Source: Saccoglossus kowalevskii
Taxonomy: Eukaryota; Hemichordata; Enteropneusta; Harrimaniidae
Direction: 5' to 3'
Assembly: GCF_000003605.2 (NCBI RefSeq)
Contig: NW_003130860.1
Coordinates: forward strand, 343,209-400,711
DNA length: 57,503 bases
Under the pieces are notes generated by a model, which saw only the letters and a program-made list of their open reading frames with translations, ran no database searches and had not been told where the DNA came from. This document shows positions 14,601 to 23,777 of the stretch, in pieces (position 1 is the stretch's first letter; each line of letters begins with the position of its first letter). A program made the position numbers and the translations under genes.

Positions 14601-17338
14601 ATTTAGTTTTAGTTGTCACATCTTTTTCACTGAGATCTATATTTTTTACTGAATATTAGTCCAAAAACAGGGACTTGTAATTTCACATCTGTGTGTCCAA
14701 CTGTCCATTCTTATTTGTTTTGTGATCAAATTCAAGATGGCTGACTGACAGCCATTTTAATGCCAACAATTCATCAAAATCAAACATTTCTGTCATTCTG
14801 TTCAAGCTTAGTACACATTCCATTTTGTTTCAATGAATGCTGTTTATCATGGGATATGTGTACAAATCACTCCTATAAAAACTGACATTAAAAATCTACA
14901 TTTAAACTAGACTAGATTTATTCTAAATTTCAGTGACATTCAAACATTCATATTGTAGAATGTCACAAAAGTTGGTTTTCGTGGCTACAAGAAGTTGGTG
15001 ATTGTAATTCATACTTTGTTTAAATTCTAAAAATGAATTAATTGTTGAATACTCATGACCATGAATATTAATTACTTAATTTGCATAAATCAAGTTATTT
15101 TCTGATAGACTTCAGACGACAGCTGTACAATGAAATTTTGTTTTTCTTAGTGTTGTATCTGATGACCAGACCTATACATTTTACTTTGTGCTGCGTGGTT
15201 CCAGTCATGCAGTAATTGAAGGTGGCATAATTGTGAAAAACAAATTATTACATGGACACTTGACTAATTTGCATAGACACTTTTTGCAAGAATGTGACTC
15301 TGAAAATGTTATTATACAAATGTGCTTAACCTTTACATTGAATAATTCATGTTATGCATCAAATGTCTAGAATACTAAATGTTAGACATGATCGAATATT
15401 TTATATAATTTGCATATTTTTGCAATCAGTACCAATTAAAGTGAACAACCTGTGAAGTACACAATTACTGTAAAATTTGTATTAGAAACTGCGGCTCCTA
15501 TTAAAATGGTACAATGCAACAGAAGGGATGCGGCTTCTATTAGAGCATCTATACATGAAAAATAATGAATTTTTGGTTTTCAATTATTAAAAAAATTACT
15601 TTTATTAGGGATGCGGCTTCTAATACAGATTTTCTATTAATAATGTCTTTCTCAATAGTTAAGTCACAAGTGACAGACTATTAAGTGAATCTATTTTATA
15701 GAATAGCGAAACATTGGATATTTATTCCAACTATTTATATTGGCTTGGTCAGTAAAAAGTAATGGGAGAAGTCTAGGGACATTTAGCCTCCTTAACGACA
15801 TAATCATAGTGTCATAACAGTGTTGGTAATAATGACATATGATACATTGAGTAATAGTAAGATTATTCATGTCAACAATCATTTGTTTAACAGCTTTTAC
15901 CTGCCATGAAGGTGGTTGTCCATGCCTCGTCTTTGCACCTAATCAACAACTCATTATATCCGGTGGTAATCGAGGTGACATCTCTATCTTTGATGTACGA
16001 CAGCGCCAGCTACGACATACATTTCAAGCTCATGATTCGGGGGTGAAATGTTTGGCTCTGGATCCAACAGAAGAATTCTTTGTGACTGGCTCAGCGGAAG
16101 GCGATATCAAGGTACGTGTATAGTATGACACTCAATACACATCTAGGCATCTAGGCATTCCTTTGTGAAATGCAATCATTTCATGTGTCTGTCTGTTCTG
16201 TTGTCTGATATCTCACAAACCACTTGATTTCAATGAAACTTGTTACATAGGTGCTCTGGGATGATCAACAGACCGGCGGTATTAGTTTCTGGTTGGCATC
16301 CATGTATATTACTAGTACTTGATTGTTTGTGTCATTTGTGTTATTAATCAAATTTAAAGTTTTATTTCCATTAACTTCTCAAAAAACATTCAGTAAAACT
16401 TGGTACAGGTGATCTAGGATAGTTCACAGACATGACAAATTTTGGTTTACATCCTTGCATATTAATTAACTATTTTGCATAAATTAGGTAACATTTAATT
16501 TAGTTTTTACTTGGTATGCAGCTCTCTGGGTATCTGTTTTTTGTTTGTCCATATTAATCACTTAATTTACATAACATTTTCAGTAATTCCACTGATATAC
16601 AACCACATTTATTAATTTCGTCATAACATATCTATAAAACATTCAGAACATAAAAGTAGTAATAATAATATCTTACTAATATGGTTTTCATAAAATAAAT
16701 TACTTGAAAACACTGAATAGGAAAGGGTAGCAAGCAATTGTAAATTATGTTGACTCTAACCCCCGTTATAATGGCCAAGATTATTGATCACTTGATCCCA
16801 AACTGTGCTGCTGCAATCAAATTTACCTGTTCTCATTATCTTTTATTGTGCTCTGTTCACAGCTATAAATTCTTGATATGTACAACATAACGGCCAATGA
16901 ACTAGTTTATTCATTTCTTGGAAACAAATATGACATTATTTCAGTTATCCATATTTTCACCTGTATATTCAAAAAATATTTTGGTTCTCTGGAAATGTGT
17001 CTGAATTTATTAACAAAAATGTAGTTTTACAGTGTTTTACCATTTATGTATATAACACATTAGTATGCCTTTCTTGCAAAGTTAGCTTGACTATAAGAAT
17101 CTTTCGGTGTGTGCTCATTTAGTATTTGTTCTCTCCATAGGTGTGGGGACTGTCTGTGCACAACTGTATGTATTCATTCCCAGGAGAACATGCACGTGGT
17201 ACCTTGTTCCGTAGTGCGGGTGGAGGTGTAGTGCAGCTTGCACTCACACCCTCCCATAATCTTTTCTCTTGTGGGGCTGATGGTACAATGAAGTGGCGTG
17301 TCATTCCACCTGGCAGAAGCACTGTCAATACCTTTTAA
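542..17338 (+). CDS. DMXL: DMXL / Rabconnectin-3 alpha, C-terminal half (15 exons, 5'-partial)
   Basis: The product is the large subunit of the Rabconnectin-3 complex, the animal counterpart of yeast Rav1/RAVE. With WDR7 it promotes V-ATPase assembly and organelle acidification. Exons: 542-2607, 3771-4016, 4230-4429, 5065-5302, 5496-5712, 6157-6274, 6891-6989, 9110-9234, 9817-9988, 10811-10871, 11405-11535, 12022-12102, 14405-14549, 15894-16111, 17141-17338 (TAA). All junctions are AG/GT with matching phase and sum to 1437 residues plus stop. Order seen: a Rav1-type region (ALKNAF.LLGKQRFE, IEVC..K.EDIQLAMVIARLYE), a polyaspartate linker, an FKEKF..PE block, RLWNFLVRQ, then WD repeats ending SLWEW, CLWQI, CLWDT, SIFDV, KVWGL. 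Vertebrate DMXL2 shows the same block order (established knowledge). The N-terminal half lies left of the window. No internal stop or frameshift was found. Confidence 0.95.
1521..1579 (+). repeat. Coding GAT/AAT trinucleotide run
   Basis: Imperfect (GAT)n with interspersed AAT inside DMXL exon a, encoding a ~20-residue Asp/Asn run. It lies in the acidic linker, which is also variable and acidic in vertebrate DMXL2. The length is probably polymorphic, and the reading frame is preserved whatever the unit count. Confidence 0.85.
2621..3422. mobile_element. 802-bp inverted-repeat element with internal 157-bp tandem repeat
   Basis: The ends are inverted copies: TAGCTCCGCTGTCGACAAAG at 2621-2640, and the reverse complement of TAGCTCCGCTGTTAGCAAAG at 3403-3422 (17 of 20 match). 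Just inside the left end, 2622-2657 forms a further palindrome (AGCTCC...GTCGAC/GTCGAC...GGAGCT). The interior consists of four ~157-bp tandem copies with core TTTTGGTGAATATTTTTGTA at ~2810, 2968, 3125 and 3282. A TA target duplication would fit TA at both termini but is not proven. There is no coding capacity. It sits in the first DMXL intron of the window, 13 bp after the splice donor. Confidence 0.7.
3771..4016 (+). CDS. DMXL: DMXL exon b
   Basis: It follows TTCTTTCCAG and ends before GTGAGT. It completes WPG from exon a and encodes GVSSLQSLL..., KLNIFLCEALVAVY.SLLVHA and MWSAVFGGG, a hydrophobic helical stretch strongly conserved in DMXL proteins. Phase 1 at both ends. Confidence 0.95.
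4230..4429 (+). CDS. DMXL: DMXL exon c
   Basis: The acceptor is the weak GGCAAG before 4230; the donor is AAG|GTAAGT. It encodes GSKEGDEMLAKQRRQL... and FKEKFVSPEISLIDYFMVK, matching the DMXL block YKEKFIPPELS.WDYFVAK. A phase-consistent join is what fixes the acceptor. Confidence 0.9.
5065..5302 (+). CDS. DMXL: DMXL exon d
   Basis: The acceptor is ATTACAG; the donor is GCAG|GTTAGT. It begins PYVAPMNDG, contains the acidic YESDESVSDEE motif seen as YDSDESV in vertebrate homologues, then NSYSWCLMRYAIARL and FLPVAGIEL. Confidence 0.95.
5496..5712 (+). CDS. DMXL: DMXL exon e
   Basis: The acceptor is TTTTTTTCAG; the donor is TTCAG|GTGAGA. It encodes LPVASPLIHSFLKTLERW, PPPDYISTN and GAPAILRYKAMLEPSNTPF, the last a near-invariant DMXL segment. 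Confidence 0.95.
6157..6274 (+). CDS. DMXL: DMXL exon f
   Basis: The acceptor is TTCTTACAG; the donor is CGAG|GTAAGA. In the correct frame it reads RSNSRSALSVKRLWNFLVRQ followed by DHVQEIFIHYIFNKK. The longer open frame over the same bases is out of phase and spurious. Confidence 0.93.
6369..6565. mobile_element. 197-bp MITE, TA-flanked (pogo/mariner-like)
   Basis: Left end CAGTGACCCCTCGCTA and right end (reverse complement) CAGTGCCCCCTTGCTATG are imperfect terminal inverted repeats, each flanked by TA (6367-6368 and 6566-6567). No open frame. The CAGTG terminus and TA duplication are typical of Tc1/mariner/pogo-derived MITEs. It is intronic in DMXL. Confidence 0.65.
6891..6989 (+). CDS. DMXL: DMXL exon g
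   Basis: A 99-nt phase 0 exon between TTATGCTAG and GTACGT. It encodes AEIIDEIDSG...SRIIHKEAEKISAFTINH, aligning with the DMXL segment AKIIHKESD.I.AFAIN just before the WD40 region. Confidence 0.93.
7135..7301. mobile_element. Small MITE-like element
   Basis: Left TATACTGTAAACTG and right (reverse complement) TATACCGTAAAACC form short inverted ends with TA on each side, ~167 bp apart. Size and ends suggest a mariner-type MITE. It is intronic in DMXL. Confidence 0.45.
9110..9234 (+). CDS. DMXL: DMXL exon h
   Basis: The acceptor is ACTTTGCAG; the donor is ACAG|GTGTGT. It encodes ANPSCMVVSTSKEILELDLS then WIEERYDDTQTD, the first blade strand of the C-terminal propeller. It follows a 2.1-kb intron that holds a MITE-like element. 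Confidence 0.93.
9817..9988 (+). CDS. DMXL: DMXL exon i, serine-rich linker
   Basis: The acceptor is TTGTTGCAG; the donor is CTATG|GTGAGT. It encodes STSRSQTDDDFTIVHH followed by a Ser/Thr-rich low-complexity stretch that parallels the variable serine-rich linker between the first and second WD units in vertebrate DMXL2. Confidence 0.9.
10811..10871 (+). CDS. DMXL: DMXL exon j (61-nt mini exon)
   Basis: Short exon after TATTATAG, donor T|GTAAGT. It encodes LLKRQVHGVRRMASHPSLPY, matching LMKRNLHNVKRMTSHP of vertebrate DMXL2. The split TAT T|AT TTG codons join exactly to exon k. Confidence 0.92.
11224..11254. repeat. Poly-C tract
   Basis: A nearly pure C tract with a few A interruptions in a DMXL intron. 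A second run of C lies at 12602-12618 and a third at 34299-34311. These are simple sequence and could be length-unreliable in the assembly. Confidence 0.8.
11405..11535 (+). CDS. DMXL: DMXL exon k (WD unit)
   Basis: The acceptor is TTCCTACTAG; the donor is AATAAG|GTAAGT. It encodes YLTGSTDGSVSLWEW and VTRIYCNPQGNK, a canonical WD40 blade with the GS/DGSV turn and an SLWEW strand. Confidence 0.95.
12022..12102 (+). CDS. DMXL: DMXL exon l (WD unit)
   Basis: An 81-nt phase 0 exon between TTCTTATAG and GTGAGT. It encodes FGVADESGQLCLWQICG, continuing the WD40 propeller. The next intron (12103-14404) contains the hAT-like element. Confidence 0.94.
12370..12800. repeat. Degenerate internal repeat, ~312-bp spacing
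   Basis: Two diverged copies of a ~100-bp segment: one from ~12385 (GATGGTTGCACGTAT..., ending GGCCATTTTG) and one from ~12697 (GATGGTTGTACATAT..., ending GACCATTTTG). Similar phrases occur near 14700-14830 and 16180-16440, suggesting a dispersed repeat family in DMXL introns. Ends could not be defined. Confidence 0.45.
12901..14004. mobile_element. 1.1-kb non-autonomous hAT-like element
   Basis: The terminal inverted repeats read CATAGTCCTTCTATCC at the left end and CACAGTCCCTCTATCC as the reverse complement of the right end. Both continue into a shared C.GTCTGGAAA, ~26 bp in all. The flanks share GTTTAGT (12894-12900 and 14005-14011), a 7-bp match within an 8-bp window (AGTTTAGT/GGTTTAGT), which fits an 8-bp hAT-type duplication. 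The interior has no recognisable transposase. It is inserted in the intron between DMXL exons l and m. Confidence 0.7.
14405..14549 (+). CDS. DMXL: DMXL exon m (WD unit)
   Basis: The acceptor is TTAATTACAG; the donor is CAAG|GTAAGA. It encodes SLQCHNKGINDFAFIGSSS then LLATAG..SDNKNLCLWDTL, matching the DMXL2 blade LVATSG...NVCLWDTL. Confidence 0.95.
15471..15636. mobile_element. MITE-like element
   Basis: The left AAAATTTGTATTAGAA and the right (reverse complement) AAAATCTGTATTAGAA are inverted ends. The phrase GATGCGGCTTCTATTAG recurs internally and at the right end. About 166 bp, no coding capacity, intronic in DMXL. Exact termini and target duplication are uncertain. Confidence 0.45.
15894..16111 (+). 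CDS. DMXL: DMXL exon n (WD units)
   Basis: The acceptor is TTTAACAG; the donor is AAG|GTACGT. It encodes AFTCHEGGCPCLVFAPNQQL, then LIISGGNRGDISIFDVRQRQ, then HTFQAHDSGVKCLALDP and FFVTGSAEGDIK. This is the most conserved stretch of the window and spans two WD blades. Confidence 0.96.
17141..17338 (+). CDS. DMXL: DMXL terminal exon with stop
   Basis: The acceptor is TCTCCATAG. It encodes VWGLSVHNCMYSFPGEHARG, LFRSAGGGVVQLAL and LFSCGADGTMKWRVIP, then PGRSTVNTF and TAA at 17336-17338. DGT.K.RV is conserved in DMXL homologues; the last ~10 residues are not. The final 60 coding bases are the first unit of a tandem array that continues through the 3' UTR. Confidence 0.95.
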   Translation: MWGLSVHNCMYSFPGEHARGTLFRSAGGGVVQLALTPSHNLFSCGADGTMKWRVIPPGRSTVNTF

Positions 17339-17761
17339 ACTATGTGTAGAAACAAAGTTGCTGACAGTACAATAAAGGGACATGTCATTATTAGCAGAAG
17401 CATTGTCAACGCATTCAAAGCTACTTGTAGAAACAAAGTTGCTGACTGTACAATGTAGTGATATTTCATTCTCGGCAGAAGCATTGTCAATGCATTCAAA
17501 ACGATGTGTAGAAACAAAGTTGCTGTCTGAACATTGCAATGACGTCATTCTCAATAGAAGCATTGTCAATACATTCTAAACTATGTGTGAAAACAAAGTT
17601 GCTGTCTGAACATTGCAATGAAGTCATTCTCAATAGAAGCATTGTCAATACATTCTAAACTATGTGTGAAAACAAAGTTGCTGTCTGAACATTGCAATGA
17701 CGTCATTCTCAATAGAAGCATTGTCAATACATTCTAAACTATGTGTGAAAACAAAGTTGCT
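17279..17761 (+). repeat. ~80-bp tandem array spanning the DMXL stop codon
   Basis: Six head-to-tail units: 17279-17362 (84 bp), 17363-17443 (81), 17444-17524 (81), 17525-17603 (79), 17604-17682 (79), 17683-17761 (79). All share AGAAGC(A)TTGTCAA, ACATTC/CCTTT and AACAAAGTTGCT. Unit 1 is the end of the DMXL coding exon (DGTMKWRV... to the TAA) plus 24 nt of 3' UTR. Units 2-3 are diverged, while units 4-6 are almost identical. Unit 1 encodes the conserved DGT.K.RV and so is presumably the source copy. Confidence 0.9.
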
Positions 17762-17807
17762 AATACAAATGAGTTATCATTACTGCAGTATTATTTCTTT
17801 GTATTTA

Positions 17808-17813
17808 AATAAA
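17808..17813 (+). terminator. Candidate DMXL polyadenylation signal
   Basis: AATAAA (in TTTAAATAAAGC) 47 bp after the last ~80-bp unit. An earlier AATAAA lies at 17371-17376, 33 nt after the stop inside repeat unit 2, and another near 20969. Which is used cannot be decided from sequence. Confidence 0.4.
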
Positions 17814-19765
17814 GCATGATTATAACACATTATTTATAAACATCCACATAAAAAAGCTGTCCTTTTCTCATTTACAACTGAATTTATGTATTTCTATTAT
17901 TTGCTCTGAATGTTGCATTAGAAGCACAATAAAACAATACTGTATTTGCTCTCTGAATAGCACATGATCTAATGTAAATGACAGAGGTGAGTCATGCAAG
18001 TTTTGGCTCAAATGTACATTTGTATGTGCAGTTCTGTTGCGCTTTTTATAGAGAAAATTTGTTTTCTGTATTTTACTACTGGGGCAGACAGACTGAATCA
18101 AAATGTTTAGCAACATTATATGTTAAATGGAACATATATCGGTAACGACCTGAAAGCACTGAAGTGACAGTATAAAATAATTTTTAAAGTGAACGCTGGT
18201 CATGCAGATTTGTGTTATTTTTTATTCACTGTTTTTTTATTATTCAGTCAATAGTAAAAAATATTATCCTTTTGTTGCTGCTTGTAAATCTTGTCACCAC
18301 TTTTATTAATCGCTTTTCCTTCCATTCCATTAAAAGCAAGTATTCAATATACTGTAGAACTTTTTGTAGAAAAACGTGCTTTCAAGGTAATTTTTTTTTT
18401 TAAATTGTGGTTTGGAACATGTACTCTTGAAAGTTCCATTCATAACTAAACTAAACTGAGATTAATATTATAGCTGAATTTGAGTTCAGATCTAAAAATA
18501 TGAAATCAAAAAAATATTCAAAAATGCTGTCTACCTATGCTTTTATTGATTGTGTTGAAAAAATTGCAGACTGTGTGGAAAAGTTTCAGACCTCGTTGAA
18601 AACTGGAACTACAAAGAAATAAACTATTATGGCTATCCCCACTATGAATCAATTTTTAAACAAGATTTACATCTTCTCTTATCATTTATGCAGTAAATAT
18701 TCTAAGAAGACACATTCAAAATTTATTTACAAACTGGTAACAAATGTATTTTCTTTCTCAGTGATGATGTTTTGTTGTATGAAGCATTATTCAATGGACA
18801 TTATATAATTTTGTGACTTAGGGTAGTATTTTGGCTGTCGGAATATTACGTGCCATTTCTGCCACACAGGTACAAGCATGTCAAAGAATGGTAACCCTGA
18901 CATTGAGTACATTTCAAACAAAGCTCTTCAAGATAACTAGAAACCGATTTCATGTTTTCAATGTCATTAAACTAGTCATGTTACATCTATACAAATATGT
19001 GCAAACCACTAAGAATTCTGGGAAATATTCAAATGGCTTTGCTCATGGACCAAGAGACAAATATTTTTGAAAAGTAAAACAAAACTACTAATAAAATAGA
19101 AATATCAAGCCAAAACGTATGTCAAGTGATCACAGAATATAGTCGAGCATTGTCGGTAATTCACTTGATAGAAATTCTCCCAGTATTTTAGTTTTCGAAC
19201 CAGTCAGTTATTATTTTTCAACATTGTCAGACCGATGACATGGGGGTCCACGTAGTACCTCTATCATTATTAAACATAACCATGAGGTTATGAATGAAAA
19301 TCATGCTTGTTGCTGTGATACAATTAAAAGACATGTTAATTTTCCAAAACAAAACATTCAATATATATATCTGAGACTAGAAAATAGTAAAAAAAGCTGA
19401 TTCATTCAATAATTGCCAGAATGTTTGTCAGTTATTTGCTGATACATAGGGATCTGGGTGATCTGGATAAGGGCGATAACCTGCTATATCATCACATGCT
19501 ATGATTCATTTTCCAGTGATTTGAAATTATTATGTCCCATCTTAGATTTGCATCTCGTTTTTATTAGCATAATTCATTGAAATGTCAAATTTGAATATTT
19601 TTGTTTCATTTCTTCTGCCTTATTAACTATGTAATACAGGAAATGTAAGATTTATTCAGACTAATTATATATTTATACAGTCTGTTGCCATAGTAAAGAA
19701 TCCCCTTCATACCTATATGTAGTTAAAAAGTTATACTCTGCTGCTTTTCAGAGTAACAGAACTAC
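17814..19765. other. Non-coding stretch after DMXL
   Basis: AT-rich sequence without a recognisable exon, RNA gene or element. Open frames are short and show no protein-family features. Part of it may be an extended DMXL 3' UTR. Confidence 0.5.
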
Positions 19766-19789
19766 TTGTGTCTGAATGGTATGATATCC

Positions 19790-20290
19790 TGTCTGAAGGC
19801 CATCTATCTTTGCTTGCAATGTCTGCAATCATTGTCTGGTTTGTCAGGAATATTGTCTGGTATCATCTCCGGAAGGTCCGGTATCCCGTCTGGAAAGTCT
19901 GGTAATCTGTTTGGAAATTTGGTATTCTGTCCACATGTTCAGCTATTCTTGTCTGGAAGGTTTGCTATCGTTGGCTTGAAGGTCAGATATTCTTGTCTGA
20001 AAGATCTGGTATTCTTGTCTGAAAGGTCTGGTATTCTTGTCTGAAAGGTCTGGTATTCTTGTCTGAAAGATCTGGTATTCCGTTAGGAAGGTCTGCTGTT
20101 CTTGTCTGGAAGGTTTGCTATCGTTGGCTTGAAGGTCAGATATTCTTGTCTGAAAGGTCTGGTATTCTTGTCTGAAAGGTCTGGTATTCTTGTCTGAAAG
20201 ATCTGGTATTCCGTTAGGAAGGTCTGCTGTTCTTGTCTGGAAGGTTTGCTATCGTTGGCTTGATGGTCAGATATTTTTATCTGGAGGTAC
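19790..20290. repeat. 22-bp minisatellite with nested higher-order units
   Basis: Basic unit GGTCTGGTATTCTTGTCTGA plus two bases (22 bp). The segment TTTGCTATCGTTGGCTTGA recurs at 19961, 20114 and 20245, spacings of 153 and 131 bp, i.e. about seven and six basic units (minus 1 bp). The edges (before 19900 and after 20270) are degenerate. Open frames across it are by-products of the repeat. Confidence 0.85.
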
Positions 20291-21520
20291 TCTGTCCACA
20301 TGGCCTATCGTCGTCCAGTTATCCTAGCTTGTCAGGGATGTTTGATATCATTGTCTGGAATATATCCACTATCACTGTTCCTTTGTCTGATACTAGTATC
20401 CTTGTCTGATACCTTGTCTGGTTTGTCTGCTGCCCTGTCCATAAGATCGACTATCTTCTCCATGCTTATTCCTATGTAGTTTTAATTGTAATTAGGTCAC
20501 TACATATTCTCCTCATTTCTATTTGGCTTCAGAGTTTTGTTGAGAATCATAGTATAGGGGATGCAATGTATTGTCTGTGCGTTCAGCCTTTTAGAAGGCT
20601 ACAATGCTTTGTGTGTGTTCACAAGTGGCATTTTCATATGGCTGGTTCTATTTTTTTTTCTTTGCTACATGCAGACAAAATGTCACTCATTTTACAAAAC
20701 TATAGCAATACTGTTATAAAACTATCTGTCTTGTGATTCACTATATACAGAGATCGTATTTTGTATTTTGTGTGAAAAATAGCAATTTTACTTGAATGAA
20801 AAATGTAAATATTATTTTCCCCATATTTGTAGTTAAATATTTGCAGTGGGGTGTTGTTGTAATTTATGTAAATTCATTGTAAACATGTGAGTAAAAGTTG
20901 TGTTTATTGTCTATAGACATATATGGTATTATATTGAAAAGAAGTATGGTGAAATACAATTGCAGATCAATAAAAATAATCTATCAAACCTCAATTGAGT
21001 TTCTGCTGTGTGTTTCTTTCTTTGCATATTATTCCATTACTTGCAGGCACATTTTATAATTGCTTATAAATATGATTGTAAATGTTTATAGTCACCCACC
21101 CGTCAACAAGTATGTTTGAGTTATTCTTGAAAGCTACCAATCGTCGCAAGTTTCCAGTTTGAAGGGTGCTCAAGAAAAGTCATCAAAATGTAATCTGCCT
21201 GTGTAGTTTTAATTGAGTCACCTGATTTGCCTTGTGTTGAATTTAATTATTGAAGTACTGTTTTATCAATGGACAGTTTGAAATTATTTGCTTCTTTTGC
21301 ACATGTCATGCCGGCTTAACCAATTCAGTGCATCCACTGACTCTTGTCAACTGATCGCCGCTTTTATTTTATTTTGAGCATGTTATTGCTACTTTAGGGA
21401 AACATTTGTCATCTATAGCAGAACATATTGCCCAATTCGATAATATAGTAAATTTATCCAGTTACAACAATGTTTGAACCTCTTGTGCTATGTGACATGT
21501 GATGAATAGCTCCAAGTCCA
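20291..21520. other. Non-coding stretch
   Basis: No recognisable gene. Contains an AATAAA near 20969 (ATCAATAAAAATAATC) that could end an extended upstream 3' UTR. The rest is AT-rich and featureless. Confidence 0.45.
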
Positions 21521-21526
21521 TATGTG

Positions 21527-22466
21527 AACCAACTAGAGGAAGAAACTGCCACCATGATCATTGGACAGAACACTAACACTCTCTACTGTCATGGCATGCT
21601 TGTATGAGGCATGCCAAGGTGAACCTACAGATTAAGCTTGAAGTGATGCTGAAGCACCCACTTATGACTTATGGTAAGTAAAATAAAACCTTTCCATTTT
21701 TGTACATCTATCAAATATACATAATGCTGTGAGAATGAATGCTTTGAAACGTGTCAAACTACCCCTACTGATCACCTGATTCCTTGCCCATATCAGATCG
21801 TCTCCTGGAAATTCCAGGGAATGCCTTCATCTGTTTTGTACCAAATAAAGTGGGGGGATTCTTACAATCAGTGATAGTGCTCTAAATATGACGCTCCTAA
21901 AAGACCCAACAAAAAAAAACATGCCATTGAGTTATGTCAGATCCTGGCTTTGAAGAATTCATGTACATCACATGTACCCGGCATGGATCTTAACACACAT
22001 GTCAAATGATTCATTCAGGGTGGTAACACTACTGTTTATTCAATGAAAGCTCTTGTGTTTGACTTTTCCACATCACCGCTGGTATTAAATTATGACAAGT
22101 AGTTTAATTACAGTTTTAATGCTAAAGGCATCTTTTTCTCGACAGCATTTCACATCAACAATGATATTGGGAAAAGCTGGTTCAAGGTGTGGATTATTGT
22201 ATTTGACAAATCTCCACCTAGTCTACCTGGAGGTATGGAAAAGACATGTGTCGATGTTCTGTTCCTCTGAGAAAATCTGTGCCCTTTTGTGGTGGTCCAA
22301 TCTGATCACTTAGTGTAGTGTAGGCTAGCTCTGTATGTACACCAATTAGTGCAAAGAACTGAAAGCAGGTCACCCTCTAATTGATTTGATTTTTTCTTTC
22401 TATGTTTAGGAGGAATCTTATGAGTCTGTGGTCTTTGCAGTCACTGCTTTTCAGCTTCTCAAATAA
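21527..22466 (+). pseudogene. Possible spliced pseudogene end, unrecognised family
   Basis: Three blocks join in phase. Block A, ~21527-21673, reads EEETATMIIGQNTNTLYCHG, then after a 1-2 nt frameshift near 21600 RHAKVNLQIKLEVMLKHPLM; donor G|GTAAGT. Block B, 22145-22231, has acceptor TTTTCTCGACAG, reads AFHINNDIGKSWFKVWIIVF then DKSPPSLPGG, donor G|GTATGG. Block C, 22441-22466, has acceptor CTTTGCAG and reads VTAFQLLK then TAA. All three junctions are phase 1. The frameshift and the TGA in block A argue for a pseudogene. I do not recognise the family, and chance cannot be excluded. Confidence 0.3.
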
Positions 22467-23067
22467 ATTATTTAAGGTACTGGTGAATGTTGTGTAACAA
22501 AGGACGTAAAATACTAGTTAATGCTTCAATAAATGACACAAGACACAAGGTTTTGGCAAAAGTGGAAGGGGGAGCGAATTGCGGACGCAGGCATCGCAGC
22601 GAACAGCTCCATGATGCGACTCGCCTGTGAATTGCATCATGACGCTGAGCGCGTGGTACCTGGTTGCAACTTTCCACCAGCAGAGACTGTACAGGTGAGC
22701 GTCATGGCTGGCGTCCCCCTGGCGGAAGCCTGCAGATAGACTCACAACCCCAGGGGGATGGACAGCGTGGGTACCCGTGTAAAGTCTGCTTGGTCTGTGG
22801 TGGAAACCCCCCAATTTAAAGGCAGGATGATGTGTTGCGGGAGATGGGGATTTACACAAATAGTAAAACAAACTGATAATTACCAAAAAAAAAAAAATTG
22901 AAAAAAACTTGCACAGCAACATAACGAACATACTGTAAATAAGAAAAAGAAACAAGCTAAGGAAACCGATAAATTTACAAAGTCTATCGCGATAAAATAA
23001 AACAAAGCATGGTTAGACCGATAAAACATTAAACTAAATACACTGCAAATACATGTAACGAAAACGA

Positions 23068-23777
23068 NNNNNNNNNNNNNNNNNNNNNNNNNNNNNNNNN
23101 NNNNNNNNNNNNNNNNNNNNNNNNNNNNNNNNNNNNNNNNNNNNNNNNNNNNNNNNNNNNNNNNNNNNNNNNNNNNNNNNNNNNNNNNNNNNNNNNNNNN
23201 NNNNNNNNNNNNNNNNNNNNNNNNNNNNNNNNNNNNNNNNNNNNNNNNNNNNNNNNNNNNNNNNNNNNNNNNNNNNNNNNNNNNNNNNNNNNNNNNNNNN
23301 NNNNNNNNNNNNNNNNNNNNNNNNNNNNNNNNNNNNNNNNNNNNNNNNNNNNNNNNNNNNNNNNNNNNNNNNNNNNNNNNNNNNNNNNNNNNNNNNNNNN
23401 NNNNNNNNNNNNNNNNNNNNNNNNNNNNNNNNNNNNNNNNNNNNNNNNNNNNNNNNNNNNNNNNNNNNNNNNNNNNNNNNNNNNNNNNNNNNNNNNNNNN
23501 NNNNNNNNNNNNNNNNNNNNNNNNNNNNNNNNNNNNNNNNNNNNNNNNNNNNNNNNNNNNNNNNNNNNNNNNNNNNNNNNNNNNNNNNNNNNNNNNNNNN
23601 NNNNNNNNNNNNNNNNNNNNNNNNNNNNNNNNNNNNNNNNNNNNNNNNNNNNNNNNNNNNNNNNNNNNNNNNNNNNNNNNNNNNNNNNNNNNNNNNNNNN
23701 NNNNNNNNNNNNNNNNNNNNNNNNNNNNNNNNNNNNNNNNNNNNNNNNNNNNNNNNNNNNNNNNNNNNNNNNNNNNN
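23068..23777. other. Assembly gap (710 N)
   Basis: A run of 710 N inside DIRS-like element A. Open frames crossing it are not meaningful. Confidence 1.

Noticed and set aside
17174-17579. 131-codon minus-strand frame with internal repeats
   Set aside because: Antisense of the DMXL terminal exon and its tandem array.
22880-23067. Left part of a frame running through the N gap
   Set aside because: Phe/Leu-rich low-complexity reading of AT-rich DNA; the recombinase part lies only right of the gap.
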